The notes under the pieces: generated by a model
Databases searched by the model: none
The model's input: only the letters and a program-made list of their open reading frames with translations
Told to the model about the DNA's origin: nothing
Program-made: the position numbers and the translations under genes
NCBI GenBank assembly: GCA_950295325.1
Contig: OX485806.1
Coordinates: 58,833,169 to 58,897,168 of the forward strand
Reading direction: 5' to 3'
Origin: Polytrichum commune
Lineage: Eukaryota > Streptophyta > Polytrichopsida > Polytrichales > Polytrichaceae
Length of the DNA: 64,000 nucleotides
Shown: piece after piece, positions 1 to 11,241 of the stretch
How positions within the stretch are numbered: position 1 is the first letter of the stretch
Layout of the letters: each line of letters opens with the position of its first letter

Positions 1-744
1 TTTAAGAAAAAATAAATAAAGCAAGAAGATTACTTGCCCACTTGCCCCCTTGCCAACTCTATGGCAAAAATTTGGAAATATTTTTAAGGTCTCCCGTCGG
101 AGCCACCTCGGCAAGAGGGTGACAACCTCAACCGAGAAAACCCTCAAGCCTAAATTTTGATAAAGAATTCAAAGAATAGAGCAAGTGGCGGAGGGGTCCA
201 AACATTTTTTGAAAGGGTTTAAAAACCCCTCATTCCACTTTGTACTCTCTCTCTTCTTCTAAATGTTTGGGCGAAGCTCTGTTTTTATGTAGTTAGAAAA
301 AAACTTTTATCTTGGCTTCATAATGGCCTAATAACTAGGTTTGATAAAATCCTTTATTATCTCTCCTAGTTAGAATGTGTGTTTGTCAACACACAAAAAA
401 TTCTTTATTTCTTTTATAGAGGTAGGTTAGATTGTATAATTGCAAGTAGAGGCATTGTAGACCTTAGCCGCCAATGGCATAAATATTTAGTTCATGATCT
501 AGAACAAAAATTATTATTATTCGGTTATAGAGATTTCCTATAACTATCTATAGCCATTTTCCATTTTTGATTTGGTTAAGGCAGCAATTAATTATGAATT
601 TTTAAAGATAGAATAGAAAAAACAAGGTGTTCCTTTGGGTAACGGCTGTTGGATCAAACCTGCAAACCCAATAAAAATTTTATTTTTAAAAAACCATGTG
701 TTTTCCAAGTAGATATTTTGTCTAGCTTTCTAAGGTTGTCTAGA

Positions 745-1080
745 ATATTTGATTTGTGTAGGACATGAATTAAATATGAATTTTTGAATTTGGGATACAT
801 AATTTGAGACTTCCTAGTTGACTGTTGTATTACAAAGAATCTACTGGAGACATCTTGGCTTAACTTGCTGATATTATTATTTTTTTGAATATTTTTCCAA
901 TGTTATTTAGAACGATTGATTTGAATAAGAAATGAATTAGAGACAAATTTTTGAAGACGAGATACGTAGTTTAAGACTTCCTCGTTGACTGTTGTATTAC
1001 AAGGAGTTTGTTGGATTCATCTTGGTTTAACTTGCTGATATCATATTTTTCTCATTTAGAACTTGTTAATTTATTTCCAA
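745..1080. repeat. Tandem duplication, period about 167 bp
   Basis: Two diverged copies of one unit lie head to tail. The landmark GTTGACTGTTGTATTACAA occurs near 818 and again near 985, and the flanking text (ATGAATT..., TTTTTGAA..., AACTTGCTGATAT) repeats in the same order. A partial third copy starts around 1100. No coding content. Confidence 0.7.
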
Positions 1081-1153
1081 TAGTGTATGGAAAGTCCAGA
1101 TCCAAGTATTAATGAATTTACTATGAAGTTTTGAAGTTGGAAATTGGATATAT

Positions 1154-1195
1154 GGGTTGGAAGGGTCGGTTGAATCGACCTCGCACTTCCAACCC
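1154..1195. repeat. Two-tier inverted repeat (hairpin)
   Basis: The outer arms GGGTTGGAAG and CTTCCAACCC are perfect 10-bp reverse complements. Just inside, GGTCG (1164-1168) pairs with CGACC (1176-1180). It lies at the end of the tandem duplication. Function unknown. Confidence 0.6.
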
Positions 1196-1919
1196 TTATA
1201 ACTTTTGCATTTCTTATCCGATTAAAGTGATTTTTAGATCGTTAGAAAGATAATTATGTGCATTAAGTAAATTTATTATGCTTAGGCCTAAATTATAGTG
1301 CAAAAGAAATAAATGATGTTTTAATCGTTAACTAACATAAGTTTTATAATCAAACTAGTTACAAGGAAGGAGACAAGGATAACGTCCGGAAAATGGAGCA
1401 AGAAATTAGGTAGCAACTCAGCCTATATTGAGCCCAATCAGCTGATGAAAATTGAGGTAAACTAACTAAACCTAGCCTTTCATTTAGAGTTGGAGGGAGC
1501 GCGGCCAAGGTATGCATCCCTAAACCCACTCACCTATCTCGTAAGGTCAAGTGGCTTGATCACTTGACCACCAAGAGGGTACCCAACTGCATTGTTATCG
1601 GGCCCTTTGGTATGTTTTTATGATAGTAGTTTTATTTATTAGTAAGTTTTGTATGTGCTAAGTCGGACTAATCACCGACACGACCACTCTGAATGTTGTT
1701 GTGGAAAAGTGGGATTAATGACCCGCGGATCCACTATTATGTTGTTGACCCCATATATTGAGAGTAATGGCCCCAATTTATGAAGATTGTGCAACAGGTT
1801 GAACCTATAAATTGCCCGTCACCTTAGTCTCATTAAGTTGCATTTCGTGGTCTATCCAGTGTAAAACACTTAACAATTAAAAGCATACAAAACAAATCGT
1901 AAGACCACAAAATCACACA

Positions 1920-4430
1920 GAGGCGGATGGCTTGGCTGAACGGGTTATTCAGACAACCAAGCATGGCTTGAGGAAGTATGGATTACTTCGGGGGAGCCAC
2001 CAGGATTGGAACCTTATGTTGCCTTGAATTGCTATGTGTCAGCCCTAAACCCCCACCTTTGTGCGTCGTAGTCCACGTGAGAGCCTATGGCTCACATGTA
2101 CTTAATTAATTCCCTTAGCCTCGGAATCCAACTCCCAATACTCCTCCAATACGAATATTAAACACACAACTTTATTCAATTAGCACATGGTCCAAGTATT
2201 TAGAAATACTTCGTGGCCTTGTGATCTTTAGCACCCACACTCACACGCATAAACATCAATCCCCACTCAAAGCCTCAACATTATGACAATGATCTACCTA
2301 ACTACCTAAGTTGTCTCCTAATGACATCAAACAACGCCAAATTATACAGTTGGCCTACTTATGCCCATTATTCAATCCCACATCATTACTTAAGTGCCAC
2401 ACAATTAAATTCTAACCTCCCACTCGAACCTAAGATAACTAATTTCTAATCACCAAATAATCTACTACTTCAAGGTTAGACCTCAGTTTAATAGATGTGC
2501 GGCCTTCACACTTTTCCTCCCCTTGCCCTTGCTAGACCTTGAAGTGTTGCTGCTACTTGGCGGCTTGTGGCAAGGTTTGTTGCCTCCCTCGCCGAGTGCA
2601 CCCTCTCCATCTTCCTGTTTTTCTCCTTTGGCCTGCGGTTCCAATAGCTTCAATCCAATTCAAACACACCAGCAGCTCCACAGTTAGGCAACTAGCAGAT
2701 TGCCTGGGATTTGGGCAACTCTACAGCCGTGAATGCTTACCAGACCTTGGCACTCATCAGGGATTTAAGCTTGGATCTGCTGGCAAGACCTCCTTGTAAT
2801 TACCGACTCGGGAGGCTCTACAGGCATGTATACCTCCGAGTACCTCGGAATTGCCTGAGCCTTTGTAAATGTTTGCAGAAGACTTTGGCTTGACCCACCG
2901 GGATCTGAGCAAGGACATGGTTCTTGAGATCCGCCAATCCGAGACCCTCGTTATGCTGACCTCTCCCAACTGTCCAAAACAATTCGGCATTGGGTTTGTA
3001 AAACCTGGATGTTCAGCACAACCGCCAGCAAACGGAAGCGGCCAGTGTCAATTCAGCATTACGAGTTAGCCAGCGTTGCTCACCGCCTAGTAGCCCTCAG
3101 CACAACAATTCACTGCCCAGCTCCTCTGGAGCCGACTTCAATTTTTCCCCGTTGTCTCCCTCATATCTAGTGCCCATCTTCGGAGGCAATGCACCCTCTA
3201 CGATCAACTCACGTCTGCTTCAACCCCTCCAGCCGCATTCCCTATGTTCGCTATATGAGAGCGCCGTTAGCTGCTTCACGGCAGCAGCCACTCCTTCCAT
3301 CCTAGTTCCCCCTTAGCACCTTCAGCTGCCCATCCATCGATCCAGTGATTGTAAGTTTGCACAGCGCTTCCGCATTGTCTCTCACTCTCCTGCTCACTCC
3401 CCCTGTTACTAGACTTCCAGTTGACTTCCTTGCGGCGCCCCTGTTCCCAAGAGTCTCTACAGGCCTCCCTCGGAGCCCCCTTGGCCTCATCTTCCCGAGT
3501 TTATCCACTTAGCACCTAACCTCTCCTAAAACGAACAACACCATAAGATTTGGCTTCACATGGTTAGCCTTACATATCACTTACGTCTAACAACTCTCCC
3601 CTCCGTTCCACTAAACTCCTAACAGTGAATAACTCCTAACCTAGTTTTTTAAATCAATTCAAATCCAAAAAAAAAACATCATTCTTTTTATCTTTTTGAT
3701 TGTGCAATGTAAAGCTAGAACCTAAGGTCTTTGACGATTTTAAGCTTAAGAGCCAATGTGGGTACAACATTGGGTTGACACTATGGGCTATCGATTTAAT
3801 AGACATGCCTCTTTGGCATCCTACAGCCTGTATCAATTGTTGTATGGACATGAGCCTATACTCCCAAGTTCTATTCGGGAGAAACTAGCTCTTGTTGTGG
3901 ACTTGGATGACCCAAACATTTGGGCAGAGTGTTTGCAAGAGCGGGCTCAATTCTTCCAAACGGCCATATTTATGGCCATGGAGAATTTGTCCATTGTTCA
4001 ACACCGTGACACATTGCGTTATGCACACATTCGCAGTGGTGCTTACCGACCTCGGTTGCGGAAATTCCGGCAAGGGGATTATGTTTATCTCCAACATGAG
4101 GCGCCTACAACATTGGATGTCAAGGCAGGGCGCACTATCTTGCGGATGAAGGAGGTGTTGCCAAGTGGTTTGTTGTTGTTGGAAGGCAAGGATGGCAGGG
4201 AATGTCGCAAGCATTCCAAAAATTGTGCCCCATGTCATCTACCCATTGAGGGTACAGTTCATCTTGAATTGCTGGTCATGCCAGAAGGTCTTCCATGTTT
4301 TGTGTGTGGAGAGAAGAAATGAGTAGCTACTATGTTTTTGTATGATCAAAGTCAACGTGGTTAACACATGGCATGCTTGAGGCCACCCTTGATTTCTCTA
4401 CCATCTAGATAGTAGAGTTGTCCTCGTTGT
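1920..4430 (+). pseudogene. Ty3/gypsy integrase C-terminal half with decayed PHD finger, split by a solo LTR
   Basis: This is the 3' part of a gypsy pol gene; integrase inserts element cDNA into the chromosome. The first part (1920-2036) reads ADGLAERVIQTTKHGLRKYG, the typical end of the integrase catalytic core, and carries a TGA where Trp is expected (2025-2027). The frame resumes exactly at 3783 with MGYRF and continues to a stop at 4322 through an integrase C-terminal domain (YRPRLRKFRQGDYVYLQ). Beyond the stop, the same frame shows a PHD-like pattern: CFVC, LYDQS, HMAC, then CPRC near 4419-4430. One ligand Cys is replaced by Ser and there are four stops. Removing the solo LTR at 2037-3780 and one target copy restores IAM-GYRF in frame. 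The element is dead. Confidence 0.85.
2037..3780 (-). mobile_element. Solo LTR, family B copy 1 (TSD CTATG)
   Basis: A 1744-bp insertion begins TGTCAGCCC, ends GGGTTGACA, and is bracketed by identical 5-bp repeats CTATG (2032-2036 and 3781-3785), the signature of LTR-element integration. Read on the minus strand it starts TGTCAACCCAATGTTG and ends with the conserved block CTCTCACG-GACTACGACG...GGGGGTTTAGGGCTGACA seen in three other copies in this window. No internal domains are present, so a solo LTR left by LTR-LTR recombination is the simplest reading. ORFs inside it are not credible genes. Confidence 0.9.
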
Positions 4431-4750
4431 CGAGGATCTTTAGTACTTGGTGCTTCCACCAGTCGTGGTCAATGATCCTGTGTGGTTTTCATCATCTTGT
4501 GCCTGCCCAAATGGAAAATGAGGAGTTATGGTTTAGAAACGCAATCGAACATGAGACGGTGGAATTAAATTTTTGGAATCTAATGGCCAAACATCAGAGG
4601 CGATTAAGAATGGGGCTCACACTGCACCCAGCCTACAGTTCCTTGGAATGACGTTCACCACACTAGTTGGTTGTGGAGCAATCCTTCATTATTCATGCCT
4701 TTTGGATTGGCATTGGTCCTAGCTGCTTGGCAGGACTCCATAGTCAACTA

Positions 4751-5000
4751 AGGGGGGGCATGTCGAGGTGTGTTATTTATGTGTGACTTTGCTATGTTTT
4801 AGTGTTGTTTGTTAGTGGTGGATGATACTCGAGCTGTAGTGACACACAATCGCTATTTATACGACAGGGTGTTTTGATATCACCACACAAAATAAAACAA
4901 AAAAATATAGCTAGATAATCCTTGTCATATATCCCCTCTAAAACATGTGGGGATTTCAAGGAATACCACTATTGCTATCACGCTATAGTTCTCCCTATCT
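4751..5000 (+). mobile_element. Polypurine tract and start of a gypsy 3' LTR
   Basis: AGGGGGGGCA at 4751-4760 is followed at once by TGTCGAGGTGTG. A purine tract directly before a TG start is the usual 3' LTR boundary, and it lies downstream of the gypsy integrase on the same strand. The LTR's far end could not be fixed. Confidence 0.5.
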
Positions 5001-6640
5001 TTTCTTTTCAATACCTTAAGACAATAGCCTATCCAAACATGCTTAGTTGAGGGAATTCCAATTCATATGTTGCCTTGGGGGTTGGGTTTTTCATAGCACA
5101 TACAAACTAATGTGAGTGTAAGAAGGGTGTTACTTTAGGTATTAGTCTACATACTACACATAAAGGAGACGTCCTATATTTCTCTAGTGTGTACACCTAA
5201 AAGGGTTATTAAACTTTCTAAAGTAGAGGTTGAAATACAAAGGGGGGGCCTAAGATTTAGAGAAATATTGACAATAAAGGTGTTAGTTTCATCCAATTCA
5301 TGTTTTCATTCATTGTTGCCATAATGTCAAAGTCCTTAATGACTACCATGCATGTTCTTGTTAGGGTTTCCATGGAGCTTTTAAGTTTTAATAAACTAAT
5401 GATTCTTTGGAGCACTCGTGGGTTTCCTTGAGTTATTGTGCTCTTGTCTTTATTTGTTGGATGCAATCGTTGAGTTACACATTGAGGATGAAAATGATTT
5501 TTTCACAGGAAAGTGAAAGTGGATTTTATGTTCAATAAAGGCCTGATTAATTCATGATATATATTTTGTATATGTAGTGGAGGCATTCATCACATTAAAT
5601 TGAAAAGTACAATATAAATACCCTAGCATGCCGTTAGTACGTATACACTTGTTTTCCTCTCTAAACTTCTCGTATATAGATGGATTAATTGCATAATGAT
5701 CCACGCACATCATGTAGATTTCCAATAATTCCCAATGAAGAGTCCACCCCCTAGGTATGCTTCCCCATTCCCACTTGCTCCTTAATTGGGTTGGGAAAAA
5801 CAAAATTTTAGAACCACATCACAACTAGGTTGTGAGGTCAAGGTCTCAATCACCACAGTCGCGATTAGGATCTTTGAGACCGTACGGCCTAGGAACAACC
5901 AAAGTTCCTTAACCATCCAGCGTCCATTGAGCTTCTTCACCCATACCTCAAGATTTGACCAAGTAGACTATGAAGTCTACCATGAGGCCATAGGAACATC
6001 ACGCTGTTGTTGAAGAAGCCTTTGAACCTAGGGATTTCACATCAAGTTGTGTCACATCCCTAGGACATAACATTGGACTCAAAAGTGTGACATTGGCAAA
6101 GGATAAGTCTGAAATTTTTTCCAAGGGTAGATTGATGTTGTCAACCATCTAGTCAATTGGGTGGATGCTAACTCGAATATTACTGTACACTCAACATAGA
6201 CATCAACCACAAATTAATATTCTTAAAAAAAATACGAATTGTTAGATCATGTTGGTTGTAAAGGCTAATGATCTAGATTTTTGTGAACTTTATTTTTTGT
6301 TTTTTATCTTAACAATCGACTAGTTGGCCAACTACTCTTGGTTGAGTGAAGCACTTGACTAGGAGCACCCAACCAGTTGAACTACCTTTAATTGTCTACT
6401 GCAATCCTTGATTTGTCAACTTATAGGCCAGCAATTGAAACATTGAGATACGAAACAATAAATCTAGCAATTCCGGGTCTTCACCCAAGATGATTGTTGA
6501 GCTCCTTTCCTGAGCAATATCATGGGCATGTACTCCCACGGCCAGCTATGGGAATGCATTGAAGTCTCCATGGTTCACTCGCTTGGGGTTTGTAATAGGT
6601 TTCACATGTAGAGAGGATTTACCAGGATTTCAATCGCATC
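5000..6640. other. No supported gene
   Basis: Only short, random-looking ORFs on both strands. I recognise no domain, RNA gene or terminal repeat here. Confidence 0.4.
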
Positions 6641-6666
6641 TTGCACAAGTTTCATGCACTTAGAAT

Positions 6667-7571
6667 TTGAGAGCCTGGAGTTCTTATCTACAAACATCCG
6701 TTTTTTTCAAAATAATGGATAAGCATGTTCTTGCTTCTATGAAGAGAAGTATTGCTTTCGGTGCTAATAAGCCCTGGAGGAAGGTGGATTATTTCCCAGA
6801 TGATGATGAAAGACGTATTTTACAGCATCCAGATCATCAGTGCAAACTTACGATGTCTTCCTTGACTTTGTGCATGAAATGGGTGCATGAACTAGAATGC
6901 TTACACTAATATAGGTTTTGGATATGCAGGTTCGAAGAGGGACAAGTTTAAAGTGTATTATTCCTTCGATGAGGATGTGATAAGGATGTTCATATGCCTG
7001 ACGACTGTCTAGACAAGCACTATTGTGGAAATTATTTCTGATTTTGTGCTTAACTTGGTGAATGAACTGAAGGATGAAGGTACCCAAGCCACAGCACATA
7101 AAAGCACAAAGTATGCCGATATTATGAAGCAAAGACAATAGAATAACATAATGTTTCTACAATTTTTCCTGAGTAATCTAAGTTCAAAGCTAACTCTAAA
7201 CTCTGCCTTTATCACAAGACATAACGCTATGACAATCATTTTCAGTTTCAACACCCTAAGAGTACTGTGCGGTTTAAGAAGAATGTAAACCTTGGGGAGT
7301 CAACACTGCAGCATGTTATTCGAACCATGGGGCTTCTGCTGATCTTGTAGGCAATTTCACGAACAAGTCAGAAAGGGTGACAATTCTCACTAGGATGAGC
7401 GTAGCAAATCTTCCAGCAGATGTGATTGCTGCAAATTCTGGGCATAAAAACATTGCCAGTATCGAACGATACAATTGTGTGAAGGCTCTCAAAGTGAGAG
7501 CAGCTCAAGCATTGGCAAGGGCACCTTATGACCTGGAAACTGAAGAAGTGAGGGAATCTGATCACTTTTAG
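6667..7571 (+). pseudogene. Tyrosine-recombinase transposon relic (Crypton/ZMYM-like catalytic end)
   Basis: The 3' part resembles the C-terminal catalytic end of eukaryotic tyrosine recombinases, as in Crypton elements and their domesticated ZMYM/KCTD-type relatives. A candidate exon opens after TTTTCAG at 7246 and reads FQHPKSTVRFKKNVNLGEST. After a one-base loss in a G run near 7331 it continues GNFTNKSERVTILTRM and SGHKNIASIERYN, ending at 7571. The family motif around the catalytic His-x-x-Arg usually reads like FTNHSLR; here it is FTNKSER, so the His position is Lys while the Arg is kept. GH...Y, which would supply the nucleophilic Tyr, is present. The upstream ORF 6667-6909 (FGANKPWRKVDYFPDDDERR) may be the N-terminal part of the same element, but I do not recognise it. 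Decayed and probably inactive. Confidence 0.5.
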
Positions 7572-7603
7572 CAAATGGAAATTGGTCTTTCCACAGGGCA
7601 AAT

Positions 7604-8014
7604 GTGGCAAATAGGGGTGCAGTTGTTCTTAGTGAGATTTCGGAGTCTGATGATGGTTCCAGTGCACTCAATGTTCCAGCGAAGTCAATTTCAATGAGGG
7701 TGCAGCATTGTCAGGGGATCAGACCTTTTCAGACTCAAAATGCTCGTCCTGCACAAGTACCTCACCCTCCCGAATACAATCGTCCTGCTCAATTAGGCCG
7801 CCCTAGTAGCTGTATTAAGGAACCCGGTCCTACTCTATCTTTGGCAGTCAGTCCTTCTCGACCTACATTTAGGCCCATTGCTAAGAGAATTCCTGATACC
7901 ACCACTAGTTGCACTCCAGGATTGAACACTAGAGGGAATGGGCTGTGGTTCCTCATGGCAACGTTCATCATCGTCTGTGAAATAATCTACTGTACCTTCC
8001 TCCTGGGCTTATAG
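7604..8014 (+). CDS. Hypothetical Pro-rich ORF downstream of the recombinase relic
   Basis: A 136-residue ORF beginning MANRGAVVLSEISESDDGSS. The middle is rich in Pro, Arg and Ser, and the end has one hydrophobic stretch (LWFLMATFIIVCEIIY) that could span a membrane. It starts 33 bp after the recombinase relic on the same strand, so it may be the degenerated C-terminal tail of that element rather than a separate gene. I do not recognise it. It may also be a chance ORF. Confidence 0.3.
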   Translation: MANRGAVVLSEISESDDGSSALNVPAKSISMRVQHCQGIRPFQTQNARPAQVPHPPEYNRPAQLGRPSSCIKEPGPTLSLAVSPSRPTFRPIAKRIPDTTTSCTPGLNTRGNGLWFLMATFIIVCEIIYCTFLLGL

Positions 8015-8947
8015 TACCGGCAGCACTTCATAAAAGCACGAACATGCTTATTCGTTATTCTAAAAAACGGATGTTTGTCGTTGGTCATGGATGCATGAAA
8101 GTGTGCGCTAATTTATCCCAAGAACAAGAGTCAACAGCCAACACAATTGCAGGGGACTTGACCACCTCTCTTTCCCAGAAACACGAAATTAGTTTCTGCA
8201 CTTAAATTGTTGCACTTTTCCATGGCATTATATTCTTATTATTCAAACCTCGCCAAAAGGTCTGAATAAAAAATCACACAAAAAGATTTGAATTTTCATA
8301 TTTCTAGCGTCTCAAGAAACAAAATGCTCAATCAATCTAGTCATGCCCCATTCAAAATGGGCAAGTAAAAGGACAGCCACATTCCAACTTCCATGTTGGA
8401 TAATAAGGCAAATTTACTATCTCACATTTTTAACCACCAACAAGATGCTTCAAGATACCAATGAAAGCTTCGCCGATATCAGATAACTCTACTTTGCCTT
8501 GCCAAACGGCGGTACATGGAAGTGCCCTATCTGAAGAGATACAGGGTGTTCAACGTGAAGAATGTTCAATGCATGCAGACAATGTGTCACCACCTCCTAC
8601 TTTACAGAGCAGTGTGGTGTAGACTAGTGCAGACTTTAAAACACCAGTGTACTCTACACCAGTCTAGACTTAAGGACTATCTAGCCATGAAGGTGCACAT
8701 ATTTCTATTTTACACTGTCGAAAAGCCTTGAAATCTTCTTCAAAGCTATCACAAGCCCTTCTATCAGAAAAATCCATTACTTATACACTCAACTAAGCTA
8801 GCGAATTGCTAGTCCTTGAAGATGCACACCATATTGCAAGAAAAGATTATGCCATTCAGAATAGCTTTCATCAACAGGTGTTGCCGCCTGTGGACCCTGG
8901 ATGCTTTGACAATGCTTAACCTACATTTTGTGGGAAGTAAACGTGTT
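8015..8947. other. Intergenic / XRI1 3' flank
   Basis: No coding signal. This is the downstream side of the minus-strand XRI1-like gene, so its 3' UTR and poly(A) site should lie here, but I could not fix the site. Confidence 0.4.
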
Positions 8948-11241
8948 TCATCCCCTGGTCCTCATAATGGTGATAGTGCCATGACCTTCCGTGTGGATCT
9001 TGGTGCATGTAACAACAGACTTTCCCGAAAGCCCTGCCCCTGATTGAGCTGGAGGCTTCTCAATATTGGTAGAAAATGGCTTCTGTTCTGGCATGGGAGG
9101 GGGAGTAAGTAGGTGCTTGTTAATGTCATTCAATGTAACATCCCCTTGGGCAGCAGATGGCTTCACCAAAGCAAATGGAAATGCCACACAGTTTGATGAC
9201 TTTCCTTTGAACCGACTAGGTCCTGTAGACTGTTTTCGACCTGCACCATTTTTTTTTTTACATAAGCCTATGATGTGTTCAAGAGGATCTCCGTACTCGA
9301 CTAATCTAGGCAGGGAAATGGACTTTATAAACCTCTGATGATAATACAAGAGTATTTGTGCTGATCAAAAGCAAATTACAAACATTGCCACATAGCAGAC
9401 TAGAAACTCTACAATCAATCTAACAGAAGAATAAAAAAATTTCACATATGGATCACGTGAGTGCCACTTCCATATCCTACAATGCAAGACTTCGTAAGGT
9501 CTAAACAGCAGTGAGTGAGGTAGCAAAGAGGCGCATTTACCAGGAATGGGAGGCCTGGAGAAGGGAGTCTGAGGACCTTGTAACACTTCAGCTTCATGTA
9601 GCTGCTGTTTTTGCGATCTGCATTGGGACTGCAGAACTTGAAGTTTATTTTCTGGAGTCCTTGAAAGCTGCAAATTTTGTGATTGTTGTTGCCAAGTTTG
9701 TTGTACGTGGTTTCCCCCAACCAAAGTCATGTCATGATCACTAAATGGAAGAATAGGAGCTTTCCTGGAAAATAAGGAGTACCAACACACTATTAGAGTT
9801 TGCAATAACGACAAATCCATAAAGCTAAGCTGGCCTAGTAACCTAAAGAACAATGCCCTTTCAAGCATCAAGGTTCAGACAACACTTACAGATATAGGTA
9901 ATCAATAATCAACAGAATAATTATCAAGACCGAGAGTTACTCCAGAAATTTTATAGTTACACATTCGACCAAAGCAAGTAAAATAAAGTAGAAAACAATT
10001 AAACATGCAGCAATAGCCAAATAGCAGCAAGCCTTTTGACCAGGGTCCATCCACAGCGATCCCCGTAAAACAAGCCACCTTTCACAACGTCCCCAGTGAG
10101 TCTATCAGCTCCCAACACTGAATCCTAGTTTTGAATATCTGATACATCCCAAAGAGAACAGGAAAAACGGTACCAAGGAAATCCAAATACAGTGATCCTT
10201 ACATCTGCTCGTATGCACTACAGGCCTTGTCCTCAAAAGACTTACACATCCACTTGTCCACAGGTTGTTGTAAATGGGCAGGAACAGAATCACTGACATC
10301 GTCTGCAAAAGTTTCCAGAGCAGAAGCAGATTAATGCACATGTGAAGCAACCAATTAGTCCAGTGCACCAAGCGTGCAAGAGATGGAAGTCTGTGAAATA
10401 CTTACCCACTCTCGAAAACCACAAAGATGTTGGTGAGCCAGGTGGTCCACACGGGACTGGCACGATGAATTCCTCTTTGTTAGATACCAAAGCAGGTATG
10501 CAGCTCTGCTTACAATTATAGCAAGACCACAGAATCACATTAGGTTCCATCCACATGGGACCCTGGAAGATAGTAACTTGACTATTAGTGAGACTTTGTG
10601 ATAGACAGCTTAAAGGACCTACCCTCAAGGAAGATTGAAGTGCCGTAGGGGAGCCCAGGATATTGACATGCGGAGGAGAACCTGGAACAATCCCCTCTGT
10701 TCTTGCTCCTGCAAAGTGTAGCATCCGCCGCCGTTTATAGCGTTCACCATGCTGCTTAATGTACTCAGATGAAGAAGAGCCATTACTGTCACTACCTGAA
10801 GAGTCAGGAGAAAGGATGTTAAACTCGCCTCTCAGAAAGTTCTTGCCCATATAAATCATACTGTCAATATTTACGATCAATCATCGTGTACCTAGATGAT
10901 CAAGGGTAATAGCATGATGTGGAGGTTTGGATAGATGGATTCTTGTATCCACAAGTGGAGGAGCTGTGCCAAATAAGTTAGGAGATCCGCCTCCGCTGTG
11001 CGTTAGTTCCTCCCAAAACGATGTAGAGATAGCTGCAAAGAATGACAAGAGTCTTCAGCCAATAGAATAGACAAGAGCTCTCCTATTTTGCACATATCTA
11101 CTTAACAGAGACTGTTCTACTTCAGTGAGGGAATTGAAGTGTACGAGCATTGTCAATATGCAGACCTAGAGGAAACTCCGAATCAAGCTTGAATGATTCA
11201 TCCTGCCAATACCAAGGCTCCATATCATCCCTTCCTGCCAT
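8948..11241 (-). CDS. XRI1: XRI1-like protein (X-ray induced transcript 1 family), seven coding exons
   Basis: Host gene. In Arabidopsis XRI1 is a nuclear, DNA-damage-inducible protein needed for meiosis and pollen development and reported to bind MND1; the role here is inferred from family membership. I joined the exons by GT-AG sites and phase: 11241-11166, 11032-10892, 10795-10623, 10562-10406, 10302-10203, 9764-9541 and 9240-8948. All phases agree, giving 387 residues, somewhat longer than the roughly 300 of Arabidopsis. Family landmarks in order: acidic/aromatic N-terminus (EPWYWQDESFKLDSEF), STSFWEELT, basic KRRRMLHF, DKWMCKSFEDKACSAYEQM, a Gln-rich stretch, and the conserved C-terminus VAFPFALVKPSAAQGDVTL, LLTPPP and TKIHTEGHGTITIMRTRG. 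The start was chosen as MAGRDDMEPW in exon 1; an upstream in-frame Met at 11427 is less likely. No frameshift or internal stop is seen, so it may be functional. Confidence 0.88.

Larger units (their letters stand above)
1..1919. other. AT-rich non-coding stretch, old repeat debris
   Basis: No ORF of note and no recognisable protein similarity in six frames. It contains a 167-bp tandem duplication and a hairpin (listed separately). A TATA-like CTATAAAT near 1804 precedes the gypsy integrase fragment and could be LTR promoter debris; this is inference only. Confidence 0.4.
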
